64,000 nt of DNA from Chromobacterium haemolyticum (GTDB lineage Bacteria > Pseudomonadota > Gammaproteobacteria > Burkholderiales > Chromobacteriaceae), in NCBI RefSeq assembly GCF_002081825.1, contig NZ_MUKU01000016.1:44749-108748 (forward strand), written 5' to 3'. Below the pieces are notes generated by a model. It was not told where the DNA came from. It was given only the letters and a program-made list of their open reading frames with translations, and searched no databases. This document shows, one piece after another, positions 17,277-28,244 of this stretch (within the stretch, counting starts at the first letter, position 1; each line of letters starts with the position of its first letter). The position numbers and the translations under genes were made by a program.

Positions 17277-18974
17277 ATGTTCAACCGCCTGACCATCGCC
17301 CAGCGCCTAAGCGCGCTCGTCGCGGCCCTGCTGGCCATCACTATTCTGATCAGCCTGTTTGGCCAGCACGCGCAAAAAGGCATACTCGACGACTTCGCCA
17401 CCACCTACAACGACCGGGTGGTCTGCCTGAAGCAGCTGAAAACCGTGGCCGACAGCTACGCTGTCGGCATAGTCGATGGGGCGCACAAACTGCATGCCGG
17501 CGCCATCGACGCGGCCGGTTTTCTCGGCGGCATAGACGCCGCGCAAGTGGCGCTGAAAAAACAATGGGGCGACTACCGCGCCACTTATCTGACCGATGAG
17601 GAAAAAACCCTGGCCGACCAGGCAGAGGCGGCGATGCGCCACGCCGACGCCAGCGTGGCCCGACTCAAAAGCCTGGCCCAGTCCGGGGACCGCGCCGCGA
17701 TGCAACTCTTCCTGGACAAGGAAATGTACCCGGCCATCGATCCCATCGCCAACCGCATCGCCGCGCTGATCGACTTGCAGCTGCGAGTGGCGGCGGAAGA
17801 GTTTGTCAAGGCGCAGGAGCGCGCCGCCGCCAGCCGCGTCGTCGCCATCGCGCTCTTGATCTGCGGCGTGGCGCTGGGCGCCGTGCTGTCGCTGATCATC
17901 ATCCGCTCGCTGATGGCCGAGCTGGGCGGCGAGCCGCGCGATGTGGTGGCGCTGACCGAGCGCATCGCCAACGGCGACCTCAGCCAAAGGCTGCAGGTCA
18001 AGGCAGGCGATCAGCACAGTGTGGTCGCCTCAATGGCCCGCATGCAAAGCGGGCTGATCCGCATGGTGCGCGCCATGCAACAGATCATCAGCCAGCTAAG
18101 CGCCAACGCCACCGAGCTGGCGGCGGCGGCGGAACAGGTGGCCGCCAGCGCCGAGGAACAGACCCGGGCCGCCTCGTCGATGTCGGCCTCGGTGGAACAA
18201 TTGTCGGTCAGCATTTGCTCGGTGGACGACAACACCACCGACGTGGCCACCGAATCCGTCTCCACCGGCGACCTGGCCACCCGCGGCGAATCCATCATCG
18301 ACCAAACCCTGCACACCATAGAATCGGTGGCCGACATGGCGCGCGCCTCGCAGGCGCAAGCCGACCTGATGAGCAGCCGCTCGCAGCAGATCTCCAATGT
18401 GATCCAGGTAATACGCGACGTGGCCGACCAAACCAATCTGCTGGCGCTGAACGCCGCCATTGAAGCCGCGCGCGCCGGCGAACAGGGCCGCGGCTTCGCC
18501 GTGGTGGCCGACGAAGTGCGCAAGCTATCCGAGCGCACTGCCCAGTCCACCTCCGAAATCGGCGCCAGCATCCGCGAAATGCTGGATAGCAGCGCCCATG
18601 TGGTGCAGAACATCCACCACACCGTGGACCACATGGAAGTGGGACTGCAGCAGGCCAGCGACGCGCGCGCAGCCATCACCGGCATCAACGACAAGGTGGC
18701 CAGGGTCAAACAGTCGCTGAGCGCGATTTCGGTGTCGCTGCACGAGCAGCAGGCCACCGGCACCGGCATCGCCGCCAATGTGGAGAAAGTGGCGCAGATG
18801 TCCGAGGAAACCAGCGCCGCCGCCAACCAAACCGCGGACTCCGCCAGCCAGATGGAACAGATGTCGCACGAGCTGCAATCCAGCATCAACTATTTCACCT
18901 TGCCGCAGGCCGGCCAAAGCCAAAGCGAAGAAACACCGCTGCAAACCGGCCACTCCTTGGCGGCCGCCGGCTGA
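17277..18974 (+). CDS. Methyl-accepting chemotaxis protein
   Basis: The 565-residue protein starts at 17277, after GGAG, with the typical [14 protein letters not shown] opening. Membrane segment 1 is at about 10-30, a four-helix-bundle (4HB_MCP) periplasmic sensor at about 35-205, membrane segment 2 at about 210-235 ([20 protein letters not shown]), HAMP at about 236-290, and a cytoplasmic signalling domain whose hairpin tip reads [23 protein letters not shown] in pieces, with the [18 protein letters not shown] motif. It directs swimming through CheA/CheW. No C-terminal CheR-binding pentapeptide is seen. It lies directly upstream of the porin and sugar ABC operon, so chitin-derived sugar sensing is a fair guess, but nothing in the sensor proves it. 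Confidence 0.93.
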   Translation: MFNRLTIAQRLSALVAALLAITILISLFGQHAQKGILDDFATTYNDRVVCLKQLKTVADSYAVGIVDGAHKLHAGAIDAAGFLGGIDAAQVALKKQWGDYRATYLTDEEKTLADQAEAAMRHADASVARLKSLAQSGDRAAMQLFLDKEMYPAIDPIANRIAALIDLQLRVAAEEFVKAQERAAASRVVAIALLICGVALGAVLSLIIIRSLMAELGGEPRDVVALTERIANGDLSQRLQVKAGDQHSVVASMARMQSGLIRMVRAMQQIISQLSANATELAAAAEQVAASAEEQTRAASSMSASVEQLSVSICSVDDNTTDVATESVSTGDLATRGESIIDQTLHTIESVADMARASQAQADLMSSRSQQISNVIQVIRDVADQTNLLALNAAIEAARAGEQGRGFAVVADEVRKLSERTAQSTSEIGASIREMLDSSAHVVQNIHHTVDHMEVGLQQASDARAAITGINDKVARVKQSLSAISVSLHEQQATGTGIAANVEKVAQMSEETSAAANQTADSASQMEQMSHELQSSINYFTLPQAGQSQSEETPLQTGHSLAAAG

Positions 18975-19002
18975 AACCCCGTTTACCCCCTCTCCGCACT
19001 TG

Positions 19003-19028
19003 GCCTGGCACTTGCCAGGCTTTTTTTT
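19003..19028 (+). terminator. Rho-independent terminator after the chemoreceptor gene
   Basis: GCCTGGCA-CT-TGCCAGGC followed by eight T residues. Confidence 0.9.
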
Positions 19029-19421
19029 AGTCTGGCAATGCCCCATGGCCTATGGGTCAGCCGGCGCTTACCTTCGCCGCAACGCCATGCTGCATAGCAA
19101 CAATGTCGATAAGCGAACACTCACCGTTCTCGCACACACTATTGCGACTGAAAACGCATAGTTTCCACGGCCAATCATTCGTTGGCGCTACAAATTTCGT
19201 TCGCAAAAACAAAAAGCAGATGCCTTTCATTTGCATTTGGCGGCGATCTTGCGCCAATAAGCGGCTATTTCAGGGAAACCCATGTGCATGGCAGCATTGC
19301 AACAATATGACGAATTATTTTGCAATACCAATGAGATACCAATTGAGAGCCAGTAAAAGACCAGATAGTTTTAGCGCAGGACATCCAACAGAGGTGTCGC
19401 CACGTGATTGGAGTGACTGAA
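19029..19421 (+). promoter_or_regulatory. Porin leader region with direct repeats
   Basis: About 390 bp without a supported gene between the chemoreceptor terminator and the porin. It is clearly less GC-rich than the neighbours. Two direct copies of ATACCAAT at 19325-19332 and 19336-19343 are 11 bp apart, one helical turn, as expected for a regulator binding one face. Their complement contains TGGTAT, reminiscent of half-sites of GntR-type GlcNAc regulators, but the full palindrome is absent. Confidence 0.4.
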
Positions 19422-20804
19422 ATGCCTAAGCCGACCAAGCTTGCCCTACTACTGTTGACCGCCCTGCCCTGTGTCGTCATGGCGGCGGAAGACTCGATTC
19501 CGACTAACGACACCTCACCCACCCAGGGCGCGCCGGCCACTTTCGAGCCGGTGGACGTCTACGACTTGATCACCAAGTCCGAAACCACCGTCAGCGCCAT
19601 CTATTACGGCCGCAACCGCCAAGCGGACTGGCCCGCTCCGCCCAACGGCAAAAACCGCGACGACATCACCGTCAACGCGCTCAACCTGGGCCTGAACTTC
19701 CGTTCCGGCTACGCCTGGAACAAGCTGGGCTTCGACGCCGCCGCCCACGCCGCCATCCGCCTGGACAGCGGCAAAGGCTGGTCGGAAGTGCTGAATCACG
19801 ACGTCAACGACAGCTCCCAGCCCGGCGGCGTGGACAAGAGCGCCGCGGTGTTGAGCCAGGCCGCGCTGAAATTCCGTCAGCACGAAGACGGCCAGGGCTT
19901 CTCCGCCCGCGCCGGCTACACCCCGATAGGCATCGGCACCCTGGGCACCTCCGGCGGCCTGCAATCCCACGCCTACCGGGGCGTGGAAATGAAATACAAG
20001 TTCGGCGACTTCGAAGTGGGCTACGGCTGGGCCGACCAATTCCGCAATGAGTGGGACACCCGCTTCCGCGACATGACCAATTCCTGGGAGCAGGGCCGCA
20101 GCAACGGCAGCACCGCCAAACGAGTCGATTACGTCAACAGCCTGGGCTTCCGCTACGCGCCCAAAAACGGCTTCGTCGACGTTGGCGTAGGCGAAGGCAA
20201 GGACTACCGCCGCAACGCCCAGATCGCCGGCTCCTACTCCTGGCAGCTCAACGGCGACGACAAGCTGACCGCCACCGGCTACTACTTCACCGGCAAGTAC
20301 CAGACTCAGCTCTCCGGCTTCCAGAACCCCAAGAGCGAATACCACGCCAGCGGCAGCGTCAGCTACGCCACCAACGGCTGGACGCTGATGGGCGGCCTGG
20401 GCTACACCAAGGCCCCGGACTCCGGCGAGTTGAACTTCCGCATGACGCCGTGGGGCAATAGCGACAACCGCAACTTCATCCAGACCTGGGGCCAGCTGGA
20501 CGACTTCGTCTGGGACGGCACCACCGTCTACAAGCTGGGCGTCAACTACGACCTGGCCAAGGTGGGCGTGCCCGGCTTGACCGTGGGCCTGTCCGGCAAC
20601 TACGCCACCGGGATGAAAAACCCGGGCAAGGCCGATACCAAGGCCCATGAAGTGGACTTCAGCATCGGCTACAGCGTGCAAAGCGGCATGTTCAAGGGCG
20701 CCAGCATCGGCGTCTATCCGGCCTGGTTGCGCACCGACGGCTTCTACGGCAAATCCGACCGCAACGACGTGAAAGTCATCGCCTCCTACAGCAAGACCTT
20801 CTGA
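19422..20804 (+). CDS. OprD-family outer-membrane porin, probable chitoporin
   Basis: The 460-residue protein starts at ATG 19422, with GGAG eight bases upstream; the GTG at 19404 is less likely. The signal peptide ends VVMAAED. The mature protein is a beta-barrel with alternating strands, aromatic residues, GKNRDDITVNALNLGLNFRSG near the N-terminus and a C-terminal strand ending in phenylalanine (VKVIASYSKTF), the BamA recognition signal. Features such as SAYRGVEMKYKFGDFEVGYG-like strands fit OprD-type specific porins. Placement before a sugar ABC operon with a hexosaminidase suggests uptake of chito-oligosaccharides. Family confidence is high; substrate is inferred from context. Confidence 0.82.
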   Translation: MPKPTKLALLLLTALPCVVMAAEDSIPTNDTSPTQGAPATFEPVDVYDLITKSETTVSAIYYGRNRQADWPAPPNGKNRDDITVNALNLGLNFRSGYAWNKLGFDAAAHAAIRLDSGKGWSEVLNHDVNDSSQPGGVDKSAAVLSQAALKFRQHEDGQGFSARAGYTPIGIGTLGTSGGLQSHAYRGVEMKYKFGDFEVGYGWADQFRNEWDTRFRDMTNSWEQGRSNGSTAKRVDYVNSLGFRYAPKNGFVDVGVGEGKDYRRNAQIAGSYSWQLNGDDKLTATGYYFTGKYQTQLSGFQNPKSEYHASGSVSYATNGWTLMGGLGYTKAPDSGELNFRMTPWGNSDNRNFIQTWGQLDDFVWDGTTVYKLGVNYDLAKVGVPGLTVGLSGNYATGMKNPGKADTKAHEVDFSIGYSVQSGMFKGASIGVYPAWLRTDGFYGKSDRNDVKVIASYSKTF

Positions 20805-20853
20805 TCCGCGCGGCCAGCCGGGCGTCCTATCGCCCGTCCTGCCGCCGGCTCAC

Positions 20854-20898
20854 TGGCATTGAACTGGTCTCGCTTTCATTGACACCACTTCAATGCCA
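20854..20898. promoter_or_regulatory. Ten-bp inverted repeat between porin and binding-protein genes
   Basis: TGGCATTGAA (20854-20863) and TTCAATGCCA (20889-20898) are perfect inverted copies with 25 bp between. A second small repeat, CATTG...CAATG, lies inside. No T tract follows, so an operator pair or an mRNA stabilising hairpin is more likely than a terminator. Confidence 0.5.
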
Positions 20899-20987
20899 CA
20901 ATGCGGCAACAAGAAATTCAAATAGCATAAAATTGCACCCCGGCCGCCACGGTTGACGCCGACGTCGGCCCCCATGGAGAAACCATC

Positions 20988-22247
20988 ATGAAACTCAACG
21001 CCTTCGCTCGCGCCGCCCTGCTCGCCGCCGGCTGCGCCGTCGCCCTGCCGGCGCTAGCCGCCGACAAGCCGGTGCTGGAAGTGTGGACTATGAGCCTGTC
21101 GCCCAAATTCGACGGCTACTTCAAGGATCTGGTCGGCAAATACAACGCCCAGAACCCCAATGTCGAAATCAAATGGACCGACTACCCCTGGGACGTGATC
21201 CAGTCCAAGTTCACCGCCGCCGTCGGCGCCGGCAAACCGCCGGCCCTGGTCAACCTGAACGTGCCCTGGGCTTACGACTACAAGCAAAGCGGCCTGCTGC
21301 AGCCGCTGGACAGCGTGATCAACAAGGGCCAGTACGTGGACGGCGCGATCAAGGACGTCACTTTCGACGGCAAGGTTTACGCCTTCCCTCACTACAACGG
21401 CGCCAACGTCATCGCCTACAACGCCGAACTGTTCAAGAAAGCCGGCCTCAACCCGGCCAAGCCGCCCAAATCGCTGGACGAGCAGCTGGCTTACGCCAAA
21501 ACCATCAAGGCCAAAACCGGCGTCGCCGGCTTCGCCCCGGCGCTAGGCCCCACCAAGATCGAAGGCTTTCTGATCCAGAACGGCCTGCCCTTGCTCAAGG
21601 ACGGCAAACCGGTGTTCAACAGCCCGGCCCACGTGGCCATGCTGAAAAAACTGGGCGACGCCTACAAGTCCGGCGCGCTGCTGAAGGACAATCTGTTCGC
21701 CCAGGACAACTTCCAGGTATCCATCGCCGCCTACAACAGCGGCCGCATGGCCATGCTGGTCACCACCCCGGCCTCGCTGACCCGGGTGCGCGACGAAGCG
21801 CCCAAGCTCTACCAGTCCACCCAAGTGGCTCCGGCGCCCATCGGCCCCACCGGCATCGCCGCCGGCGGCTGGATGTTCAACTTCGGCGTGGCGCGCAACG
21901 TCAACAAGGCGCTGCTGCCGGAGATCGGCAAGTTCGGCAACTACCTGACCAACGCCGACAACCAGCTCGCCTTCGCCAAGCTGGCCGGCACCCTGCCTAC
22001 CGCGCGCAAGGCGGCGCAGGACCCCTACTTCCAGAAAGTGGCCAATGACGCTGGCGCGGCGGAAAAAGCCGTCGGCGTGGCCGCCGCCAGCCTGGACAAG
22101 ACCCGCACCATCTACCTGGCCGGCGTCAAGGACCCAGACGTGCTGTCCGCCCGCCTGGCCGCCGCGGTGGAGAAAGCCGTCACCGGCCGCCAGGACCCCA
22201 AGGCCGCACTGGACGAGGCCGCGGCGTTCTGGAGCGGCAAACTGTAA
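20988..22247 (+). CDS. Sugar ABC transporter substrate-binding protein (CUT1 type)
   Basis: The 419-residue protein has a signal peptide cleaved at ALA-AD near residue 25, then KPVLEVWTMSLSPKFDGYF, the usual start of extracellular solute-binding family 1. FPHYNGANVIAYNAELFKKAGL is the hinge/ligand region and GGWMFNFGVARN near residue 300 is also typical. It binds a sugar or oligosaccharide in the periplasm and hands it to the two permeases encoded next. AGAAACCATC gives a ribosome site. First gene of a five-gene operon. Confidence 0.9.
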   Translation: MKLNAFARAALLAAGCAVALPALAADKPVLEVWTMSLSPKFDGYFKDLVGKYNAQNPNVEIKWTDYPWDVIQSKFTAAVGAGKPPALVNLNVPWAYDYKQSGLLQPLDSVINKGQYVDGAIKDVTFDGKVYAFPHYNGANVIAYNAELFKKAGLNPAKPPKSLDEQLAYAKTIKAKTGVAGFAPALGPTKIEGFLIQNGLPLLKDGKPVFNSPAHVAMLKKLGDAYKSGALLKDNLFAQDNFQVSIAAYNSGRMAMLVTTPASLTRVRDEAPKLYQSTQVAPAPIGPTGIAAGGWMFNFGVARNVNKALLPEIGKFGNYLTNADNQLAFAKLAGTLPTARKAAQDPYFQKVANDAGAAEKAVGVAAASLDKTRTIYLAGVKDPDVLSARLAAAVEKAVTGRQDPKAALDEAAAFWSGKL

Positions 22248-22351
22248 AACGCGCTTGAACGCGGCGGCGTCCCAAACGCCGCCGCCCCGCAACCCGCAGG
22301 CCGACGCCGCATCCCGGCGCCGGCCTGCCGCTACGTCACAAGGTTCTGCCC

Positions 22352-23215
22352 ATGCGCACCAAGACCACGCTGCAAGCCTATCTGTTCCTGGCCCCGGCGC
22401 TGCTGCTGATGCTGGCGTTCTCCTTCTGGCCGGTGGGCTTCGGCAGCTTCATCGCCTTCACCCAGTACAATCTGATCGACAGCCCACGCTGGGTGGGCCT
22501 GGACAATTTCCGCGATTTGTTCGGCGATGAACTGTTCCTGGCCTCGCTGAAAAATTCCGCCGTCTACCTGCTGGTGGTGCCGGTGATCCAGGTCGTCGCC
22601 ATGCTGCTGGCGGTGCTGGTCAACAACCAGCTGCCGGCGATCAAGTGGTTCCGCGCAGCCTACTACCTGCCCGTGGTCACCTCGGTATCGGTAATCGGCA
22701 TCATCTGGAACTTCATGTATACCGAGGACGGCGTGCTTAACGCCGCACTGCACTGGCTGCGGGTGATCAACGAACCGGTGGGCTGGCTCAACGACGACCG
22801 CATCGCGCTGTTCGCGGTGATGTTCATCACCGTCTGGCGCGGCCTGGGCTGGTATATGGTGCTCTACCTGGCCGGCCTGCAAGCGGTGCCGGCCGATATC
22901 TACGAAGCCGCGCAACTGGACGGCGCCAACGCCTGGCAGCGCTTCTGGCGCATCACCGTGCCGCTGCTGGCGCCCACCATCCTGCTGTGCTCGGTGATGT
23001 CGGTGCTGGCCGCGGTCAAGGCTTTCGAGGAGGTACAGATCATGACCAAGGGCGGGCCGATGCAATCCACCTACACCGCGCTGTTCTACGCCTACGAGTT
23101 CGGCATCAAATCGCTGAACTTCGGCCGCGCGCTGGCCGCCAGCCTGGTGATGTCGGTGTTCTGCGTGGCGCTGGCGTGGTTGAACTTCCGCTATCTGCAG
23201 CCGCGCGACGCTTAA
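22352..23215 (+). CDS. Sugar ABC transporter permease (MalF/UgpA type)
   Basis: The 287-residue inner-membrane protein has six predicted membrane segments, beginning AYLFLAPALLLMLAFSFWPVG. The cytoplasmic EAA loop that docks on the ATPase reads EAAQLDGANAWQRFWRITVP near residue 190. It pairs with the next gene product as a heterodimeric channel. Separated from the binding-protein gene by 104 bp that are GC-rich and without an obvious promoter, so it is read as the same operon. Confidence 0.92.
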   Translation: MRTKTTLQAYLFLAPALLLMLAFSFWPVGFGSFIAFTQYNLIDSPRWVGLDNFRDLFGDELFLASLKNSAVYLLVVPVIQVVAMLLAVLVNNQLPAIKWFRAAYYLPVVTSVSVIGIIWNFMYTEDGVLNAALHWLRVINEPVGWLNDDRIALFAVMFITVWRGLGWYMVLYLAGLQAVPADIYEAAQLDGANAWQRFWRITVPLLAPTILLCSVMSVLAAVKAFEEVQIMTKGGPMQSTYTALFYAYEFGIKSLNFGRALAASLVMSVFCVALAWLNFRYLQPRDA

Positions 23216-23224
23216 GGAAACGCC

Positions 23225-24094
23225 ATGCACAACACCGCCACCCTCGCCGCGCCCGCCGCCCGCCGCCACAGCGCCCGGCTGAGCAAGCTGGCCGGCCGCG
23301 GCCTGCACTATCTGGTGCTGAGCCTGATCGCCGTCGTCACCGTCTACCCGTTCTGGTGGACGCTGGTCACCGCGCTGTCCACCGAGGGCGATGTGTTCGC
23401 CTTCCCGCCTCCCTTGCTGCCCAGCGCCCCCGGCCTGGACAACTTCAAGGAGGCGGTGTCCAGCATCGATCTGCTGGCCTTCTACAAGAACTCCGTCATC
23501 ATCGCGCTGGCCACCGTGGCCGGCACCCTGCTGGTCAGCGCGCTGGCCGCCTACCCGCTGGCGCGGATGCGCTTTCCCGGCCGCAAGCTGGTGTTCGGCG
23601 CCATCCTCGCCACCATGATCCTGCCCAGCGAAGTCAATTTCCTGGTCAACTTCATCACCGTGTCCAAGCTGCAACTCACCGACAGCTACAGCGGCGTGGT
23701 GCTGCCCACGCTGGCGGGGGCGGTGGGCATCTTCCTGATGAAGCAGGCCTTTGAGGCGGTGCCGCAGGACTTGATCGACGCCGCCCGCGTCGACGGCGCC
23801 GGCGACTGGCAGATCTTCTGGAAAATCATGCTGCCGCTGTCGCGCCCGGCCTTGGCGGCGCTGACCATACTCACCATGGTGTCGGCGTGGAACCAATACA
23901 TCTGGCCGTCCATCGTGATGTCCAGCCCGGACAAATTCCCGCTGTCGGTGGGCGTGCTCTACCTGTCCGGCGCCTTCAGTTTCAAAACCCGGGTGGTGGC
24001 CGCCGGCGCGGTGCTGACCGTGCTGCCCATCCTGCTGGTCTTCCTGTTCACCCAGCGCTACTTCCTGCGCGGATTCGATGGAGCCGTCAAATGA
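23225..24094 (+). CDS. Sugar ABC transporter permease (MalG/UgpE type)
   Basis: The 289-residue protein has six predicted membrane segments and the EAA loop DAARVDGAGDWQIFWKIMLP near residue 180. It starts nine bases after the previous stop with GGAAACGCC as ribosome site. Its TGA stop overlaps the start of the GH3 gene in an ATGA junction, showing tight translational coupling. The product should form the channel with the preceding permease. Confidence 0.92.
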   Translation: MHNTATLAAPAARRHSARLSKLAGRGLHYLVLSLIAVVTVYPFWWTLVTALSTEGDVFAFPPPLLPSAPGLDNFKEAVSSIDLLAFYKNSVIIALATVAGTLLVSALAAYPLARMRFPGRKLVFGAILATMILPSEVNFLVNFITVSKLQLTDSYSGVVLPTLAGAVGIFLMKQAFEAVPQDLIDAARVDGAGDWQIFWKIMLPLSRPALAALTILTMVSAWNQYIWPSIVMSSPDKFPLSVGVLYLSGAFSFKTRVVAAGAVLTVLPILLVFLFTQRYFLRGFDGAVK

Positions 24095-25578
24095 GCGACA
24101 CCCTGCAACAACTGGCCGGCCAGGCGCTGATGGTGGATGTGGCCGGCCCGCGCCTGGGCGAGGACGAAGCCGCCTTCCTGCAACAGCTGGGCGCGCGCGC
24201 CATCTGCCTGTTTCGCCGAAATGTGCCGGACGAGGCCAGCATCCGCCGGTTGATCGCCGATCTGCAATGCGCGCTGGGCGAAGACATCCTGATCGGCATG
24301 GACCAGGAAGGCGGCGCGGTGATGCGCACCCTGTTCCTGCCGGCGGCGCCGTCGGCGATGGCGCTGGGCGCGGTGGACGACGCGGAACTGGCCGAGAAAG
24401 TAGGCGCCGCGGTGGCGCGCGGCCTGGCCAGCCTGGGCGTGAACTGGAATTTCGCCCCGGTGCTGGACCTCAACAACAACCCCGACAATCCGGTGATCTC
24501 GGAACGCTCCTTCGGCGAAAACCCGCTCAAGGCGGCGAGACTGGCGCGCGCCTGGATCAGCGGCCATCTGTCCGAAGGCGTCGCCTGCTGCGTCAAGCAC
24601 TTCCCCGGCCACGGCGACACCCACACCGACTCCCATCTGGATCTGCCTGTGGTAGACAAGCCCAAGGCCGAGTTGCGCGATTACGAGCTGTCACAGTTCG
24701 CCGCGCTGGCCGACCTCGCCCCCGGCATGATGAGCGCCCACATCCGTTTTCCGACGCTGGACGCGGACTGGCCGGCCACGCTGTCGCCGGCCATCCTGCA
24801 ACAACTGCTGCGCGAACAGCTGGGCTACCAAGGCGTGATGATCACCGACGGCATGAATATGAAGGCCATCCGCGAACGCTGGGGCCAGGCCCAGGGCAGC
24901 GCCCAGGCGCTGGCCGCCGGCGCCGACCTCAGCCTGGTGCTGCAATTCCAGGACGAAATGGAGGATAGCAAGCAGGCGCTGATAGCCGCCGTTGCCGCCG
25001 GCCGGCTGAGCGAGGCGCGGCTACAGGAAGCGGCTGCGCGCGTGGACGCGCTGATCCGGCGCTACCCTAGCCGCCAGCGCGATTACAGCGCGGCGCAGCG
25101 CGCCGCCGACGCCGAATTGTTCGCCGACGTCTGGCGCCGCGCGCTGACCGCCCACGGCCAGCCGCAACGCCCGCCGGTGGGCGCCATACTGCGCCTGGTG
25201 GTGCAGGACCAGGCGCCGTCCGACGGCGTGTCCGAGGCCGGCCTGTCCGCCGACGCGCTGATCGCCCGGCTGTCGCGCCGCTTCAGCCTGGAAGTGATCC
25301 GCTACCAGCGGCGCGAGGAACTGGACTGGCGCCGGCTGCCTCAGGACGGCCGCTACACCGTGGTCGCCTCCACCACCCGCGAGCGCTACGGCGCGCGCGA
25401 ACGCGCCGAATGGCGGCCGGATCTGCACCTGGCCTTGTGGAACCCCTACGCCGCCGCCGATCTCGACGCGCCGGCGCTGATCAGCTACGGCTTCGCCGAC
25501 GCCGCGCTGGACGCCGTCGCCCAATGGCTGGCCGGCGAGATAGAAGCCGCAGGCGCGCTGCCGGCGCGCTTGCAATAA
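24091..25578 (+). CDS. GH3 beta-N-acetylhexosaminidase (cytoplasmic)
   Basis: The 495-residue protein has no signal peptide, so it acts inside the cell. The GH3 TIM barrel shows [11 protein letters not shown] near residue 70, [23 protein letters not shown] in pieces near 125-147, and [14 protein letters not shown] near 170 with the Asp-x-His pair that acts as acid/base in bacterial hexosaminidases. The nucleophile Asp is in MITDGMNM near 252. A further C-terminal region of about 160 residues is longer than in the peptidoglycan-recycling NagZ. Being locked between permease and ATPase genes, it probably cleaves imported chitobiose or longer oligomers to GlcNAc rather than recycling muropeptides. 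Confidence 0.88.
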   Translation: MSDTLQQLAGQALMVDVAGPRLGEDEAAFLQQLGARAICLFRRNVPDEASIRRLIADLQCALGEDILIGMDQEGGAVMRTLFLPAAPSAMALGAVDDAELAEKVGAAVARGLASLGVNWNFAPVLDLNNNPDNPVISERSFGENPLKAARLARAWISGHLSEGVACCVKHFPGHGDTHTDSHLDLPVVDKPKAELRDYELSQFAALADLAPGMMSAHIRFPTLDADWPATLSPAILQQLLREQLGYQGVMITDGMNMKAIRERWGQAQGSAQALAAGADLSLVLQFQDEMEDSKQALIAAVAAGRLSEARLQEAAARVDALIRRYPSRQRDYSAAQRAADAELFADVWRRALTAHGQPQRPPVGAILRLVVQDQAPSDGVSEAGLSADALIARLSRRFSLEVIRYQRREELDWRRLPQDGRYTVVASTTRERYGARERAEWRPDLHLALWNPYAAADLDAPALISYGFADAALDAVAQWLAGEIEAAGALPARLQ

Positions 25579-25589
25579 AAGGATTCGAT

Positions 25590-26702
<1,113 letters not shown>

Positions 26703-26721
26703 ACAACGGCAGCGCATAAGC

Positions 26722-26747
26722 AAAAAGGACGCGATCGCGTCCTTTTT
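26722..26747 (+). terminator. Terminator of the sugar-uptake operon
   Basis: A perfect 26 bp palindrome with arms AAAAAGGACGCGA and TCGCGTCCTTTTT, ending in five T. It could work in either direction. Confidence 0.85.
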
Positions 26748-26750
26748 CAT

Positions 26751-26888
26751 TTATCCACAGGAAAACTTATCCTGCCGTTTTATCCACAGTTTACCGCCCC
26801 GGAGAAATGGCGAACGGCGAGATCCGGTTCGCCAAGCCGGCGGCAAAGCTTACCCACAGGCTCACGTCATCACGCCACTTTATCCACA
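26751..26888 (+). promoter_or_regulatory. Cluster of DnaA boxes, same orientation
   Basis: TTATCCACA occurs at 26751-26759, 26780-26788 and 26880-26888, and TTACCCACA at 26850-26858, all in the same direction and in two pairs about 30 bp apart. TTATCCACA is the consensus DnaA site. The last box overlaps the 3' end of the following gene. Candidate DnaA titration or regulatory locus. Confidence 0.6.
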
Positions 26889-27550
26889 GCCGCTAGCTCA
26901 AAGCTCGCCCGCGCCGCGTCCAGTTCGAAACGGACCAGCCGCCCGGCATGCGGCCGCAGTTGCTCGGCCAGCCAGTCCATGCCCGCCGCGCCGGAAGGAA
27001 AAGCGCCGTCCGGCCGCTCGCTGACGAAGACCACGTCGCGGCTGCCGGCGTCCAGTTTGAACAAGTCCGATTCCAGCCAGTTCAAACTGCGACACACCAC
27101 CTGTCGTTCACCGTTCAGCCATACCGCCTCGCCCGCTTGCGGCGTCTCCGCTTGATCCCGCCCCAGCGGCAGAAAAGGCTCGTCGCCGATGGCCAGGTCC
27201 AATTGCAATACGCCGCCCAGCTTGGCGATGTCCTCGCCGCCAAACGGACTCAGGCTAAGCAAGGACGCCTGGTTGTACAAATCCACCAGCGGCAGGATGC
27301 TGCGCAACTTGTCCTTTTGCGCCGCCTTGACCAGGTATTCCAGCGAGCAGCGCGCTTTCTTGTCGCCAGGCAAGTCCTTGTACAACTGTTTCCAGGCTTG
27401 CAACAACTCGTCCAGATCGCGCTCCGGTTCCGGCAAGGTCGGCAGCCGCGCCGGCAAGGCGGCGGCGTTTATATCCCGCGCGATCAAGCCGCTCACCTGG
27501 ATCTGCGGCAGGCGGGACAATAAGGCGGGGCTCAGGGCAATCTGCATCAT
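26870..27550 (-). CDS. B3/B4 tRNA-binding domain protein
   Basis: A protein of 226 residues starting at 27550 (MMQIALSP), after GGAAAG. It resembles free-standing B3/B4 domains related to phenylalanyl-tRNA synthetase beta subunits: PQIQVSGLIARDIN near residue 14, CSLEYLVKAAQKDKLRSILPLVDLYNQASL split near 70-95, and a C-terminal part with VWLNGERQVVCRSLNWLES. Such proteins may edit or bind mischarged tRNA; this is family-level inference. Single gene on the minus strand, convergent to the sugar operon. Confidence 0.75.
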   Translation of the reverse strand: MMQIALSPALLSRLPQIQVSGLIARDINAAALPARLPTLPEPERDLDELLQAWKQLYKDLPGDKKARCSLEYLVKAAQKDKLRSILPLVDLYNQASLLSLSPFGGEDIAKLGGVLQLDLAIGDEPFLPLGRDQAETPQAGEAVWLNGERQVVCRSLNWLESDLFKLDAGSRDVVFVSERPDGAFPSGAAGMDWLAEQLRPHAGRLVRFELDAARASFELAAVDKVA

Positions 27551-27704
27551 CGGGCTTTCCACGGTTGAATCCGTGTCAGCATAGGCCCGCCGCGGACAAA
27601 GGGGAAACGCGTTTTTTTGCTGGGGTATTAGCGCGACTGAATCGCCTCACGGCAATGAGCGGGGCCCCGCGAACGGGACCTGCTCAAGCCGGCATCGCGC
27701 GGGA

Positions 27705-28082
27705 TCAATGAATGGAGCCGCTGCCCATATTGCCGTCCGCGTCCAGCAACTCGGCGGCGCTGAGCACCGCTTCTTCCAGCAGCGAGAAGAAACCGGCCCA
27801 GTATTCACCCTCCAGCCCTTCCGCGGTGAAATCGGCATACTCAGCCATGCGCGCGAGCAGGGAATCCTCCGTAGCGCAGGGATGGTCCGCCACGTGTGCA
27901 ATGTAATGGCCGGCAAACTCGCGCCCCATCCGGTAAGCCTCGTGATCGCCGGCATTGGCCGGCACCGCCAGACAGTACAGACGCAAGCGCGGCGGCAGGC
28001 AGACGGCGAAGGAGGGTTCCTTCAGCGACTCCGCCTGGCCAACGGCGTCATCACGGCGACGAAATGGACGTTTTACGGACAT
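27705..28082 (-). CDS. Hypothetical protein, 125 residues
   Basis: The start at 28082 is chosen because GGGAGG lies five bases upstream; an ATG four codons earlier would overlap this site. The N-terminus is basic (KRPFRRRDD), and the C-terminal half is acidic and helical (DFTAEGLEGEYWAGFFSLLEEAVLSAAELLDADG). No signal peptide, membrane segment or known motif. I do not recognise a family. A family A repeat lies just upstream, within 18 bp of the start codon, so the promoter must be inside or across the repeat. Confidence 0.65.
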   Translation of the reverse strand: MSVKRPFRRRDDAVGQAESLKEPSFAVCLPPRLRLYCLAVPANAGDHEAYRMGREFAGHYIAHVADHPCATEDSLLARMAEYADFTAEGLEGEYWAGFFSLLEEAVLSAAELLDADGNMGSGSIH

Positions 28083-28099
28083 AAGGCCTCCCATCGATC

Positions 28100-28244
28100 T
28101 TAGAACCTGTTTACGATCTGCTGCGCATTGGCGATACGACGTTGAAAACAAGCTCAAAATGCTCATATGCCCCTGTACATTTCTCTTTTTTGCTTGTTTT
28201 CGCCTTGTCTCGCCCTTGCTCGCGAGACTTTGAACAGGCGCTTA
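28100..28244 (-). repeat. Family A inverted-repeat element, copy 4 (minus orientation)
   Basis: Left TTAGAACCTGTTTACGATCT, right GACTTTGAACAGGCGCTTA; interior CTCAAAATGCTCATATGCCC and TCGCCTTGTCTCGCCCTTGC in reverse orientation to copies 1-3. Non-coding. Confidence 0.8.
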
